Positions 45,778 to 56,809 of a stretch of 64,000 nt of DNA are shown here, piece after piece. The position numbers and the translations under genes are program-made. The DNA lies in contig NZ_LNYA01000023.1 in the NCBI RefSeq assembly GCF_001467615.1, forward strand, positions 1 through 64,000, in the 5' to 3' direction. This DNA comes from Legionella erythra (GTDB lineage Bacteria > Pseudomonadota > Gammaproteobacteria > Legionellales > Legionellaceae). The number at the start of each line of letters is the position of its first letter. Within the stretch, counting starts at the first letter, position 1. The notes below the pieces were generated by a model. That model was not told the DNA's origin. It searched no databases and saw nothing but the letters and a program-made list of their open reading frames with translations.

Positions 45778-48261
45778 GTGCCGCATAGCTTGATTGTGGT
45801 TGCGCTGATTGGCGTATCGCTGTGGTTATTGTCCAGACAGGCATCGATTGTCGTATGGGCAATCAGTTATGCCATACTAACGGGCTTGTATATCGAGTAT
45901 GGTTCTGCAGGCTTTATTAGTCAGGTTTTGCTGTGCCTGGTAACGGCAGTTTTCGTTTTGGCTTCTATTCGTCCTTTGCGGCGCAATCTTTTGTCTCGCC
46001 GGTTATTTGCCCGAATCAGCAAAGAAATGCCGGTGATGTCGGCGACAGAGCGCGAGGCGCTCGAAGCAGGTACCATCACCTGGGAAGGGGACCTATTCAG
46101 CGGTGCGCCGGATTTTAATAAATTACTTAAAGCCCCGACAGTCAGTTTTACAGCCGAAGAGCAGGCTTTTATGGATGGGCCGCTTAATGAGCTCTGCCGC
46201 ATGATTGATGATTGGGATATTACCCATAACCGTGCGGACATGCCCCCCGAGATGTGGCAATACATTAAAGAAAAGGGCTTTTTCGGGATGATTATTCCCA
46301 AAGAATACGGGGGACTTGATTTTTCTGCCAGCGCCCAGGCTGCGATATTGTCGCGAATTTATGGACGCTCCGTCACGGTGGCCTCAACCATCTCGGTACC
46401 TAACTCATTAGGCCCTGCTGAATTACTGCTCAAATATGGAACCTGCGAACAAAAAGAGTATTACTTGCCGCGCCTTGCTGATGGCCGTGAAATTCCCTGC
46501 TTTGCCTTGACCGGACCCAATGCGGGCTCCGATGCGGCCTCCATGCCGGATAAGGGTATAGTCTGCAAGCAAACCGTGGATGGAAAAGAGGTCCTGGGTG
46601 TTCGCCTGACCTGGAATAAGCGCTACATTACCCTATGCCCCATCGCCACCGTGATTGGTCTTGCATTCAGGATGTTCGATCCGGAAAACCTGCTGGGCAA
46701 AGGACGTGATGTCGGAATAAGTTGTGCCTTGATTCCTGCCAAAACGCCAGGTGTAATCCGAGGCCGCCGCCATTTTCCGTTGAACACCGCATTTATGAAT
46801 GGTCCTACTCAGGGTAAGGACGTGTTTATACCCATGGATTACTTAATCGGTGGGGCCGCCATGGCTGGTAATGGCTGGCGCATGCTCATGGAGTGCTTAA
46901 GCGCGGGGCGCGCCATTTCGTTACCCTCAAGCAGTGTGGGCGGCTCACAGGCTGCGGCATTGGCCACCGGTGCTTATGCCCGTGTCCGTAAACAGTTTAA
47001 TACCGCTATCGCCAATTTTGAGGGGATTGAAGAACCTTTGGCTCGTATCGCTGCCAATGCCTACCTGATTGATGCGTCATTAACAATGACGGCCGCCGCC
47101 ATCGTTCATGGCGCCAAACCCTCTGTAGCAGGCGCTATTCTTAAGTACCATACGACGGAACGTGCAAGACGGGTTGCGCTTGATGCCATGGATATCCATG
47201 GCGGTAAGGGCATTTGTCTTGGGCCCAATAATTACATGGGGCGAGGTTATCAAAGCGCCCCCATCGGCATTACGGTTGAGGGCGCGAATATCCTCACCCG
47301 CAGCCTGATTATTTTTGGCCAGGGTGCCGTTCGCTGCCATCCTTATGTCTTTAAAGAAATTGAAAGTGTCCGAGAAAACAATCTTGTTCTCTTTGATAAG
47401 GCATTTTGGGGGCATGGTGCGTTTATGCTGGCCAATTTCACCAAGTCTGTGTTGTTTAATTTGACGGATGCGCGTTTTACGCGAGCGCCTCGCAGCCGCG
47501 TCAAACGTTACTATCAATTGATACACCGCTACAGCAGCAATTTAGCCTTTGCCTCTGACTTTGCCATGACGGTCATTGGTGGTGAACTGAAGCGCAAAGA
47601 AAAAATTTCTGCTCGTTTAGGGGATGTTTTAAGCTACCTGTATCTTGCCTCAGCGGTACTTAAGCGATTTCATGATGACCATGAGCCAGAAGCCGATTTG
47701 CCTTTGGTGGAGTGGTGTTGTCAGCACCTGTTCCATGAATGTGATCTGGCCCTGCAAGGTGTCATGACCAATATCAAACCGCGTGCCGCACGAATTATAT
47801 TACGCGCAGTCATCAACCCTTGGGGGAGTTTAAGAAAACAACCATCCGATCGTCTGGGACAACAGTTGGCCCGTTTGCTCACTACTCCTAACGAGTCTCG
47901 CGATCGATTAACCCGCTTTGTGTTTAAAGAAGCCACAGCCAATTGCCCGATAGGACGTCTTGAAGCGGCGTTTCGTAAAATCTGTGCGGTTGAGCCTTTG
48001 GAGAAGCGAATTGCTGTGGCAGTAAAAGAGGGCACTTTACAAACCCTGACCTTGCTTGAGCAGATTGATGAAGCGGAAAATGCCGGTATCCTGAGCAGTG
48101 AACAGGCAGTCTTGTTGAAAGAAGCAGAACTAGCCCGTCAACAAGTCATTGCCGTGGATGATTTCAGTAACGAGGAATTGACGCATATCGCTTTACAGTC
48201 AGGGGCTCTGAAAGTAAAAAAACATGAGCCAAGTAAGGACGATGTGGCAGAAAATATTTAA
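45778..48261 (+). CDS. fadE: Acyl-CoA dehydrogenase FadE-type
   Basis: 827 residues from a GTG preceded by AAAGGAGAG. Two or three N-terminal hydrophobic helices (to about 65) are followed by the acyl-CoA dehydrogenase core (ALTGPNAGSDAASMPDKG, GRAISLPSSSVGGSQAAA, DIHGGKGICLGPNNYMGRGYQ), and a long FadE-specific C-terminal helical domain. Size and layout match E. coli FadE, which catalyses the first step of fatty acid beta-oxidation at the membrane. It is monocistronic or follows the hydrolase. Confidence 0.93.
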   Translation: MPHSLIVVALIGVSLWLLSRQASIVVWAISYAILTGLYIEYGSAGFISQVLLCLVTAVFVLASIRPLRRNLLSRRLFARISKEMPVMSATEREALEAGTITWEGDLFSGAPDFNKLLKAPTVSFTAEEQAFMDGPLNELCRMIDDWDITHNRADMPPEMWQYIKEKGFFGMIIPKEYGGLDFSASAQAAILSRIYGRSVTVASTISVPNSLGPAELLLKYGTCEQKEYYLPRLADGREIPCFALTGPNAGSDAASMPDKGIVCKQTVDGKEVLGVRLTWNKRYITLCPIATVIGLAFRMFDPENLLGKGRDVGISCALIPAKTPGVIRGRRHFPLNTAFMNGPTQGKDVFIPMDYLIGGAAMAGNGWRMLMECLSAGRAISLPSSSVGGSQAAALATGAYARVRKQFNTAIANFEGIEEPLARIAANAYLIDASLTMTAAAIVHGAKPSVAGAILKYHTTERARRVALDAMDIHGGKGICLGPNNYMGRGYQSAPIGITVEGANILTRSLIIFGQGAVRCHPYVFKEIESVRENNLVLFDKAFWGHGAFMLANFTKSVLFNLTDARFTRAPRSRVKRYYQLIHRYSSNLAFASDFAMTVIGGELKRKEKISARLGDVLSYLYLASAVLKRFHDDHEPEADLPLVEWCCQHLFHECDLALQGVMTNIKPRAARIILRAVINPWGSLRKQPSDRLGQQLARLLTTPNESRDRLTRFVFKEATANCPIGRLEAAFRKICAVEPLEKRIAVAVKEGTLQTLTLLEQIDEAENAGILSSEQAVLLKEAELARQQVIAVDDFSNEELTHIALQSGALKVKKHEPSKDDVAENI

Positions 48262-48571
48262 CAGCTAATGGATTCCCGGTGGGTATTAGGTGCTTTGCAC
48301 TGAGGCAGCTAATGCCCCGGATAAGCCGGAAATGTACTACTCAAAGATCCCTTTGCTTGCTGCCCATTCGGCTGCACTGATTTGCAGTTCAGATCATCGT
48401 GTATTTGGTTTACGTATCAGCTCAACGGCAGCCGATAGCTTACTGTAACCAGTGCCTGGCTTCTATCAATGTCACCATGTGAAATATTACTCAGGAGAAA
48501 AGTGATAAAAAAGAAGAAAAGCAACCCGGTTATCCAGATTTCAGTTTAAACAATCATGAGAGAAGCGCGCG
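48262..48571. other. Intergenic region without a supported gene
   Basis: 310 bases between convergent fadE and minE. CAGCTAATG occurs twice (48262-48270 and 48306-48314). A degenerate relative of the REP palindrome (CCGGATAAGCCGG) lies near 48317. A 38-codon open frame (48332-48448) and a 14-codon GTG frame with an AGGAG site exist, but neither has supporting features. Confidence 0.5.
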
Positions 48572-48835
48572 TTAAATCTCTTCCAATGCCTCATCTGGCA
48601 TGGTGACATTTAACTCCAGCACGGCACTATCGCCCATTCGTTCCAGATTAACACTGACTTTGTCCTTTGTGACTGGAATGTATTTGGCAATGACGGCCAA
48701 AATTTCTTCCTGGAGCTTGGGCAGGTAGTCAGGCGTGTTGCGTTGGGTCCGCTCATGAGAAATAATAATCTGCAAACGTTCTTTGGCAACGGATGCTGTG
48801 CTACTGCGTTTTCTTAAGTAATTGAATATGCTCAT
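48572..48835 (-). CDS. minE: Cell division topological factor MinE
   Basis: 87 residues. It has the membrane-binding start [10 protein letters not shown], the MinD-stimulating helix region ([19 protein letters not shown]), and the topological domain ([36 protein letters not shown]). It stimulates MinD ATPase to set up pole-to-pole oscillation. It overlaps minD by 4 bases. Confidence 0.95.
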   Translation of the reverse strand: MSIFNYLRKRSSTASVAKERLQIIISHERTQRNTPDYLPKLQEEILAVIAKYIPVTKDKVSVNLERMGDSAVLELNVTMPDEALEEI

Positions 48836-49662
48836 GCTGGAACATCCTCCTTGTTTTTACCGAACAACCGGCGCAAAATGCCTTTACGCTCATTGCTGAC
48901 AAAACGCATGGGCCTGCTTTCGCCCAGGAAACGAGCAATCGCGTCCTGGTAGGCCAGGCCTGCGTCACTGGTTTCATCAAGAATGACAGGCGTACCTGTA
49001 TTAGATGCTTTTAACACGGCTTTTGATTCTGGAATAACGCCAATCAGTGGAATGGCAAGAATTTCTTTAACGTCTTCGACGGATAACATTTCCCCTTTTT
49101 CAACGCGCTCGGGATCGTAGCGGGTGAGAAGCAAATGCTCCTGAACAGGCGATTCGTTGTTGATCGCCCGTTTGGTTTTACTGGCTAAAATGCCCAAAAT
49201 GCGATCGGAATCACGAACGGAAGAAACTTCAGGGTTGGTTACCACAATGGCATGATCAGCAAAATGCATGGCCATCAAGGCTCCGGTTTCAATACCAGCC
49301 GGGGAATCACAAACGATATACTCAAATTCTTTAGCCAATTCATTGAGTATTTTTTCAACGCCTTCGACCGTGAGAGCGTCTTTATCGCGGGTTTGCGATG
49401 CTGGCAGAATGCAGAGATCGGGGACGCGCTTGTCTTTGATTAAGGCCTGGTTAAGGCTGGCTTCGCCGTTGATGACGTTAATAAAATCATACACAACGCG
49501 TCGTTCGCAACCCATGATGATATCAAGATTCCTTAAACCAATGTCAAAATCAATCACAACGGTTTTGTGCCCGCGAAGGGCAAGTCCTGATGAAAAAGCC
49601 GCAGAAGTGGTAGTTTTTCCAACGCCGCCTTTACCTGAAGTCACAACGATTATCTTAGCCAA
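48832..49662 (-). CDS. minD: Septum site-determining ATPase MinD
   Basis: 276 residues. It has deviant Walker [46 protein letters not shown], and a C-terminal amphipathic membrane-targeting helix ([10 protein letters not shown]). It binds membrane in the ATP form and recruits MinC to block polar septa. minC, usually just upstream, is not in the 217 bases before the divergent panD, so it must lie elsewhere. Confidence 0.96.
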   Translation of the reverse strand: MAKIIVVTSGKGGVGKTTTSAAFSSGLALRGHKTVVIDFDIGLRNLDIIMGCERRVVYDFINVINGEASLNQALIKDKRVPDLCILPASQTRDKDALTVEGVEKILNELAKEFEYIVCDSPAGIETGALMAMHFADHAIVVTNPEVSSVRDSDRILGILASKTKRAINNESPVQEHLLLTRYDPERVEKGEMLSVEDVKEILAIPLIGVIPESKAVLKASNTGTPVILDETSDAGLAYQDAIARFLGESRPMRFVSNERKGILRRLFGKNKEDVPA

Positions 49663-49882
49663 CTCGGAACCTTCCTGTTAAAAGACTTGTTAACACTTTG
49701 CGTTCCAGTTTACACGTTATTGAATGAACAGTTCAAGCTCAACGGCTTAAATACGTCAATATATTTTTGACCTTGTCAGCAAAAAAGTCGTCATGTCAAT
49801 GTGCTATTGTTTTTAGCGGAAACTGCACCTAAAATTCGCACACATTTAGTCAAATAAAGAGCATTCATTAAGGGTCGGTATG

Positions 49883-50269
49883 ATGTATCGCAAAATGTTG
49901 AAATCGAAAATCCATCGGGCTCGCGTAACGCACGCAGATTTGGATTATGAAGGCAGTATTACCATTTCACCGGAATTATTAAAAGCAGCCGATATTTTAC
50001 CCTATGAAGCGGTCAATGTGTGGAATGTCACGGCCGGTACGCGATTTGAAACCTATGCTATTTTGGGCGAGGAAAATTCCACAGCCATTTGCGTCAATGG
50101 CGCAGCCGCGCACCTGGTCACTCCGGGCGATTTGATTATTATCGCGTCCTTTATTCAGCTCAGTGATGAAAAGTGTGAGCAATTTAAACCCACCGTGGTA
50201 TTCGTTGATGAGCATAACCGGTTTAGAGAAATTCGGCCGGAGACCTTGCCGGATTTATGTGAGGCCTAA
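49883..50269 (+). CDS. panD: Aspartate 1-decarboxylase proenzyme
   Basis: 128 residues from the second of two tandem ATG codons (49880 or 49883). Starting at 49883 puts the self-cleavage pair at Gly24-Ser25 (DLDYEGSITIS), exactly as in E. coli. The cleaved Ser becomes the pyruvoyl cofactor, and the enzyme makes beta-alanine for pantothenate and CoA. The other pan genes are not here. A hairpin terminator follows its stop. Confidence 0.93.
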   Translation: MYRKMLKSKIHRARVTHADLDYEGSITISPELLKAADILPYEAVNVWNVTAGTRFETYAILGEENSTAICVNGAAAHLVTPGDLIIIASFIQLSDEKCEQFKPTVVFVDEHNRFREIRPETLPDLCEA

Positions 50270-50274
50270 GAAAA

Positions 50275-50298
50275 AATCCCTTCCGGCTGGAAGGGATT
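50275..50298. terminator. Rho-independent terminator, best on the minus strand
   Basis: AATCCCTTCC and GGAAGGGATT form a perfect 10-bp stem with a GGCT loop, 5 bases after panD and 7 bases after the stop of the small minus-strand lipoprotein. On the minus strand it ends in six T (complement of 50271-50276), the classic intrinsic form. Confidence 0.8.
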
Positions 50299-50305
50299 AA
50301 TGGCT

Positions 50306-50446
50306 TTACCAACTGCTGGAACCGCAGCAGCCGTATGTTGAAATATTGGGTTCGTTATAAGGATTGGCGCAACAACTGCGATACCCGCATCCGGACAGGC
50401 TGGTTGTTATTAAAGCAATCAAAGACACAAAAAGTATCTTTTTCAT
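50306..50446 (-). CDS. Very small Cys-rich lipoprotein
   Basis: 46 residues, a gene easily missed. It reads MKKILFVSLIALITTSLSGC (lipobox LSGC, Cys20) and then a short mature part with two adjacent-Cys pairs (SCC and GCC) and a Ser/Trp end. Support comes from a GGAAG ribosome site, a promoter TTGTAT-N17-TATACT 30 bases upstream, and a textbook terminator 7 bases after the stop. The mature protein is only 27 residues; function is unknown. It resembles the tiny Cys-rich lipoproteins often left unannotated. Confidence 0.72.
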   Translation of the reverse strand: MKKILFVSLIALITTSLSGCGYRSCCANPYNEPNISTYGCCGSSSW

Positions 50447-50475
50447 AGCGGCTTCCTTGTCATTTATGTATGCTA

Positions 50476-50504
50476 AGTATATGACCTGATTTTAATTAAT
50501 ACAA
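50476..50504 (-). promoter_or_regulatory. Promoter of the small lipoprotein
   Basis: On the minus strand, TTGTAT (50499-50504) and TATACT (50476-50481) are separated by 17 bases, 30 bases before the ATG. Confidence 0.55.
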
Positions 50505-50680
50505 ATTTGACTTGCAGAAAAACCTATAAACAGTTCGGGAGTGGCAATTAATTCAATTTTCCCTGCAGGATGCTGTGAAATGCTTGTTTCTGTTCGAATC
50601 CAGAGTTCAGCAGATGACATGTTTAATTTTTTGATTTATTATTGTTTAAATTTTATCTAAGCTGGTTGATTGGAGACAAT

Positions 50681-51730
50681 ATGATCCGTGATTCTTTACT
50701 AGAGGGCAATGATGTCGAACTCGAATTTAGGAAAGCTGCTGCCTCTGGGAAGCATAAAGATATAGCCTTCATGCGTAGTACTATTAAAAGAGTAAGGATA
50801 AATCAACCAGGTCCCTCATCAGGGATGACAGCCTTACATCAAGCCTGTAAAAATGGGAAAATAAACGCAGTTAATTTCCTACTGGCTCATGGAGCCGATC
50901 CTGATTTAAAAGATGCAAAAAATAAAACAGCCTATGATTATGCAGATGACAAAGAAGTCATTGAATCATTAAAATTATTTAATTTAGGCAAACGAGTATC
51001 TAAACCAGTCAACGCCATTTATTCTGAGAAGCCCGATGAGAGCTCGGATAAAATTTTTGACGAACTTTCTGAACAAATCTCTATAAGTACAAAGAAGGCT
51101 GTTGAGAGTATGAAGAATGAAGGAATTCAGATAATAAATGACACGTTAACAGACCTTCCTGATAATGAGCGTGAACGTATCATCCACGGCCAATTACCCG
51201 CATTTAATGAAAGGATAGATTATTTATTTGGTTTAGTATACACGAGCAGTGTCTTATCTTTATTACCTAAATCCTTTCGAAAAGGTTATTGCGACATAAT
51301 TGCGTCATCAATATTTTGCTTATTGTTCAAAGAAAAGATGCGTGTGGAAAAATTTCACTTGATGGCTGATAGTGGCACCCATGTTTTTGTAGTTTTAAAT
51401 AGAGACGAGTCATCTGATTTAAAAAATCCGGATACGTGGGGGACCAATGCTTATTTTATAAATTGGCATGATCAGGTTTATCCTGTACAACAAAGACCAG
51501 AAGGTTGCATTTTAAACCAATTAAAACGTTTTAAACAAATCATAGTAACTGGCAACCAGAGACCTGCTATACAACCCAAGATAATTAAAAAATTTGCAGA
51601 ATTATCGGACAATCTGATGACGGAATGGGAAAATAAATTATGTAGCCTGTCCCCCATTAAATTGGATGAAATTGTTGGATGTGAAACAGGGGTAATTGCT
51701 GACGAATCCAATGCAATACAATTAAATTGA
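50681..51730 (+). CDS. Ankyrin-repeat protein, effector candidate
   Basis: 349 residues from the ATG at 50681, with TTGGAGA upstream; a TTG 39 bases earlier lacks a site. Residues 16-100 form about two ankyrin repeats (SSGMTALHQACKNGKINAVN, FLLAHGADPDLKDAKNKTA). The rest has no family I recognise: a helical part (about 120-215), then a mixed region with YFINWHDQVYPVQQRPEGC. Its AT-rich base and codon use differs from its neighbours, which points to acquisition. There is no signal peptide. Host-directed function is an inference from the ankyrin content and the Legionella-like setting. Confidence 0.65.
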   Translation: MIRDSLLEGNDVELEFRKAAASGKHKDIAFMRSTIKRVRINQPGPSSGMTALHQACKNGKINAVNFLLAHGADPDLKDAKNKTAYDYADDKEVIESLKLFNLGKRVSKPVNAIYSEKPDESSDKIFDELSEQISISTKKAVESMKNEGIQIINDTLTDLPDNERERIIHGQLPAFNERIDYLFGLVYTSSVLSLLPKSFRKGYCDIIASSIFCLLFKEKMRVEKFHLMADSGTHVFVVLNRDESSDLKNPDTWGTNAYFINWHDQVYPVQQRPEGCILNQLKRFKQIIVTGNQRPAIQPKIIKKFAELSDNLMTEWENKLCSLSPIKLDEIVGCETGVIADESNAIQLN

Positions 51731-51881
51731 AGAAGTTTTTTACGAGCCGGCTTAGTCTGCATCAATCATCTGTTTATAACGAGTAATAGCAAGCCATCCA
51801 ATTGGGTTCTTGGAATAGGCGACCTGAGAAAATAGAAATATGGCTTGGTATGATGATAAATGCAGTGGGGACGTCAAAAAA

Positions 51882-51908
51882 AGCTCGAGGGTTGAATAGC
51901 CTTGAGCT
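51882..51908. terminator. Possible hairpin after the ankyrin gene
   Basis: AGCTCGAGG and CCTTGAGCT pair over 9 bp (one G-T) with a 9-base loop, about 150 bases after the stop. No T tract. The surrounding 280 bases to the GST gene hold no gene. Confidence 0.35.
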
Positions 51909-52010
51909 ATCGGCTTATTTATTATGATAGCAATAAGTTCAACTAATCTGCTTGCAGTGAGGATTAGATAGGAGTAAAACTATCTTCCCCTGTAAAAAAA
52001 GGAATTAGAC

Positions 52011-52628
52011 ATGAAACTTTATTTCGCCAAAGGCGCGTGTTCACTGGCTGTAAGAATTGTTATCAATGAGATTGGGGTTGATTGCACTTATGAATCAGTC
52101 AATTTGCAAGCAAAAAAAACAGAAAACGGTAAGAATTACCTGGAAATTAATAAAAAGGGCGCCGTTCCTGCCCTGCAAACAGATAAAGGTGAAGTTCTAA
52201 CGGAAAATGCGGTCATTATGCAGTATCTGGCGGATACGTACGAAGCCAATAAACTGTTGCCGCCCTTGCATGATTTTGAGCGCTATCGTGTGCTTGAATG
52301 CGTCAATTACATTACCACTGAGATTCATAAAACCTTAGGGGCTCTTTTTAATCCGGCCATGACGCCAGAAATCAGAGAAAAATTTACGCTGCCCACACTT
52401 AAAACCAAATTTAACTATTTGAATGCCTTGCTGGATGGACAACCTTATCTCTGCGGCAACCACCTGACTCTGCCGGATGCCTATTTGTTTGTTATGTTAA
52501 GCTGGACTTTCCATTTTAAAATTGATTTGCAGGAATGGCCGAATCTGGTTAAACATTTCAATACATTAAGCCAGCATCCATCTGTTGTTAAGTCGCTGAA
52601 AGAAGAAGGAATTAATCTGGCGGGTTAA
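52011..52628 (+). CDS. gst: Glutathione S-transferase
   Basis: 205 residues. The N-terminal thioredoxin-like domain has MKLYFAKGACSLAVRIV (Cys10/Ser11 catalytic area as in the bacterial beta class) and GAVPALQTDKGEVLTENAVI (cis-Pro and glutathione Glu). The C-terminal helical domain has HLTLPDAYLFVMLSW, the N-capping-box region. It conjugates glutathione to electrophiles. A REP-like hairpin follows the stop. Confidence 0.9.
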   Translation: MKLYFAKGACSLAVRIVINEIGVDCTYESVNLQAKKTENGKNYLEINKKGAVPALQTDKGEVLTENAVIMQYLADTYEANKLLPPLHDFERYRVLECVNYITTEIHKTLGALFNPAMTPEIREKFTLPTLKTKFNYLNALLDGQPYLCGNHLTLPDAYLFVMLSWTFHFKIDLQEWPNLVKHFNTLSQHPSVVKSLKEEGINLAG

Positions 52629-52642
52629 TGCCCTCTCCCCAG

Positions 52643-52666
52643 CCCTCTCCCGCAAGCGGGAGAGGG
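52643..52666. repeat. REP-like palindrome
   Basis: CCCTCTCCCGC and GCGGGAGAGGG form a perfect 11-bp stem with an AA loop, 15 bases after the GST stop. This sequence type is a widespread intergenic palindrome in proteobacteria and can also stop transcription. Confidence 0.6.
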
Positions 52667-52784
52667 CCTATTCGGGTGTTTTTACATATGAAGAAACCCT
52701 GGCATATTGCCATTTTCGGGTATATGATAGCTGCCTGTCTTCTGTTCCAAAATCAAGCCTATCCGTTAAAGCATTGGAGGACTT

Positions 52785-53189
52785 ATGCGAATTAACACCT
52801 TTCTTTTGGCCATTTTCTTGTCCATCATGACCCTTATTGCCGGTTGCAGCAAGGATATTCCGCCCGGTGATTATGATTCATCTGAAGTTGGAAAAATTAA
52901 AAAAGTCGTACCGGGGGTCATCATTTCCATGCGCCCAGTTCGTCTGCATAACAAGGAAGCCGAAATCGGTATCACGCCAGGTTCACGCGCTGCCGTACCG
53001 GCTTCGTCTTATTCTGACCCCACCATGAACCGTTCCCATGGATTTGAGTACGTCATTAAACTCAATAGCGGCAGCATTATTTCTGTTGTACAGGCTGATA
53101 CCGTCAAGCTGAAAGTGAAGCAACATATTTTAGTCATTTACGGTCGGAATACCCGCGTTGTTCCCGATCATGGCAGTGATGACTATTAA
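52785..53189 (+). CDS. SlyB-like outer membrane lipoprotein lacking the glycine zipper
   Basis: 134 residues. The lipobox LIAGC gives lipidated Cys21. The mature N-terminal part (GDYDSSEVGKIKKVVPGVII, then SMRPVRL) and the C-terminal part (FEYVIKLNSGSIISVVQ, then VYGRNTRVVPDHG-like strand) follow the SlyB/Pcp pattern. The central Gly-rich membrane-spanning zipper of that family is replaced by about 20 residues rich in Pro, Ser and Ala. It is probably anchored only by lipid. A GGAGG site lies 5 bases upstream. Confidence 0.7.
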   Translation: MRINTFLLAIFLSIMTLIAGCSKDIPPGDYDSSEVGKIKKVVPGVIISMRPVRLHNKEAEIGITPGSRAAVPASSYSDPTMNRSHGFEYVIKLNSGSIISVVQADTVKLKVKQHILVIYGRNTRVVPDHGSDDY

Positions 53190-53231
53190 AAAGGAGGGGA
53201 AATAATCCGCTTCTTATTAATTCCGCTCAAA

Positions 53232-54779
<1,548 letters not shown>

Positions 54780-54780
<1 letters not shown>

Positions 54781-56360
54781 TGAGCAGCAATATCAAACAG
54801 CAACCGCTTTTAATTCTTGATTTTGGTTCGCAGTATACACAGCTGATTGCACGACGCGTGCGAGAAATGGGTGTCTATTGCGAAATCCATCCCTATGATC
54901 TGGATGAGGCGGGATTCAAGGCGTTGTCGCCTTGCGGTATTATCCTTTCCGGCGGTCCGTCAACAGTGACCTTAAGTTCCAATCCCCGTGCTCCGGAATG
55001 GGTTTTTGCTTGTGGTTTGCCTGTGCTGGGTATTTGCTATGGCATGCAAACCATGGCTGTTCAGTTAGGCGGGGACGTGCAATCGTCTTCCCTGCGCGAA
55101 TTTGGCTATGCTGAATTGCGTTTGCATGGACACACTGAATTATTGCATCACATTGAGGATAAAACCGATGCTGAGGGCAGGGCTTTACTGGATGTGTGGA
55201 TGAGTCATGGCGATAAGGTCACGCAACTGCCCCCGGGGTTTAAGGTCATCTGTGAAACACGCAACGCCCCCATTGCTGGCATGGCGAATGATGAGCGCCG
55301 CTGGTACGGTTTGCAATTTCATCCTGAAGTGACCCACACGGTGCAGGGTTTACGGATACTGCAACGTTTTGTGGTGGATATCTGCGGAGCAAAAACCACC
55401 TGGACTGCGGACAATATTATCCAGCAAGCCATCGATACCATTCGCCAGCAAGTTGGTGATGAGCAGGTATTGCTTGGGCTTTCCGGCGGCGTTGATTCAT
55501 CTGTTGTGGCTGCTCTATTGCACCAGGCGATTGGTGATCAATTGGTCTGCGTGTTTGTTGATACCGGTCTTCTACGGCTTAATGAAGCGGAGCAGGTGAT
55601 GGCCATGTTTGGTCAGCACATGGGGATCCGCATTATTGCTGTGAATGCCGAAGACAAATTTTTAACGGCTTTGCAAGGCATTGATTGCCCAGAAAAGAAA
55701 CGAAAAATTATCGGCCGCACCTTCATCGAGGTATTTGAAGAAGAAGCCAACAAACTGCCTGGCGTCAAATGGCTTGCCCAGGGAACCATTTATCCTGATG
55801 TAATTGAATCGGCCGCGACTAAAACCAATGGTGCAGCCGTGGTGATTAAATCCCACCATAATGTAGGCGGTTTGCCGGACACGTTGAATTTAAAATTGTT
55901 GGAACCCATACGCGAATTATTTAAGGATGAGGTTCGTAAAATTGGGCTGGAATTGGGCTTGCCTTACGATATGGTTTACCGTCACCCGTTCCCGGGGCCC
56001 GGGCTTGGGGTGCGGATACTGGGTCAGGTAACGAAGGAATACGCCGATATTTTGAGGCAGGCGGATGCTATTTTCCTGGATGAATTAAAAAAAGAGAACC
56101 TTTATCATCAAGTCAGCCAGGCATTTGCTGTTTTCCTGCCTGTAAAAAGTGTGGGGGTTATGGGAGATGGACGCCGTTATGATTTCGTTATTTGCCTTCG
56201 GGCGGTAGAAACCATTGATTTTATGACGGCCCATTGGGCGCATTTACCCTGGGATTTTTTGGGTGCTGTTTCCAACCGCATTATTAATGAGGTAGCCGGT
56301 GTCTCCCGGGTCACTTACGACATTTCCGGCAAACCGCCAGCGACGATTGAATGGGAATAA
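54780..56360 (+). CDS. guaA: GMP synthase (glutamine-hydrolysing)
   Basis: 526 residues. The N-terminal class-I glutaminase has nucleophile in [10 protein letters not shown] and a triad end at QFHPEVTH. The ATP pyrophosphatase has [16 protein letters not shown]. The dimerisation domain ends in PPATIEWE. It aminates XMP to GMP. TAATG overlap with guaB; tadA begins 10 bases before its stop. Confidence 0.97.
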
Positions 56361-56809
56361 ACGACACGTATTGGATGCAGCGCGCCTATGAGCAGGCTTT
56401 GGCGGCCCAAGAGGCCGGCGAAGTGCCCATTGGAGCGGTGCTTGTCGACAGCCATAATCAATTGCTGTCTGCAGCCGGTAACCGTGTCATTAACCAGACC
56501 GATCCCTGTGCTCATGCCGAAATCCTGGCAATCCGCGACGCCGCGCAAAAGCAGGGTAATTTCAGACTGTTGAACACCACCTTGTATGTTACTCTGGAAC
56601 CTTGTGTCATGTGTGCCGGAGCGATTGTCCAGGCGCGGATTAAACGCCTTGTTTTTGCCGTACGCGATCTCAAAGCCGGCGCAGCCGGTTCAGTTTATAA
56701 TTTGCTTAAAGGATTTCCCTTAAATCACGCGGTGCAAATCGATGAAGGATTTCTGGAAATGGAATGCAGCCATCTATTGAAAGCGTTTTTTACGACTCGG
56801 CGTTTGTAA
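56351..56809 (+). CDS. tadA: tRNA-specific adenosine deaminase
   Basis: 152 residues. The zinc site is His55-Ala-Glu57 (CAHAEILAI) and Cys85/Cys88 in [10 protein letters not shown], with a typical VPIGAVLV start. It converts A34 to inosine in tRNA-Arg(ACG). It overlaps guaA by 10 bases at its start, and its last 20 bases overlap the end of the convergent glnD. Confidence 0.95.
   Translation: MGINDTYWMQRAYEQALAAQEAGEVPIGAVLVDSHNQLLSAAGNRVINQTDPCAHAEILAIRDAAQKQGNFRLLNTTLYVTLEPCVMCAGAIVQARIKRLVFAVRDLKAGAAGSVYNLLKGFPLNHAVQIDEGFLEMECSHLLKAFFTTRRL

Noticed and set aside
47080-47526. 148-codon minus-strand frame opposite fadE
   Set aside because: Inside the conserved dehydrogenase core; no family features.
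48332-48448. 38-codon open frame between fadE and minE
   Set aside because: No adequate ribosome site, promoter or recognisable features; may be chance or a decayed fragment.
52688-52795. 35-codon open frame with a hydrophobic start before the SlyB-like gene
   Set aside because: Lacks a ribosome site, overlaps the start of the lipoprotein, and a -10-like TATGAT lies inside it, so it probably overlaps the promoter.
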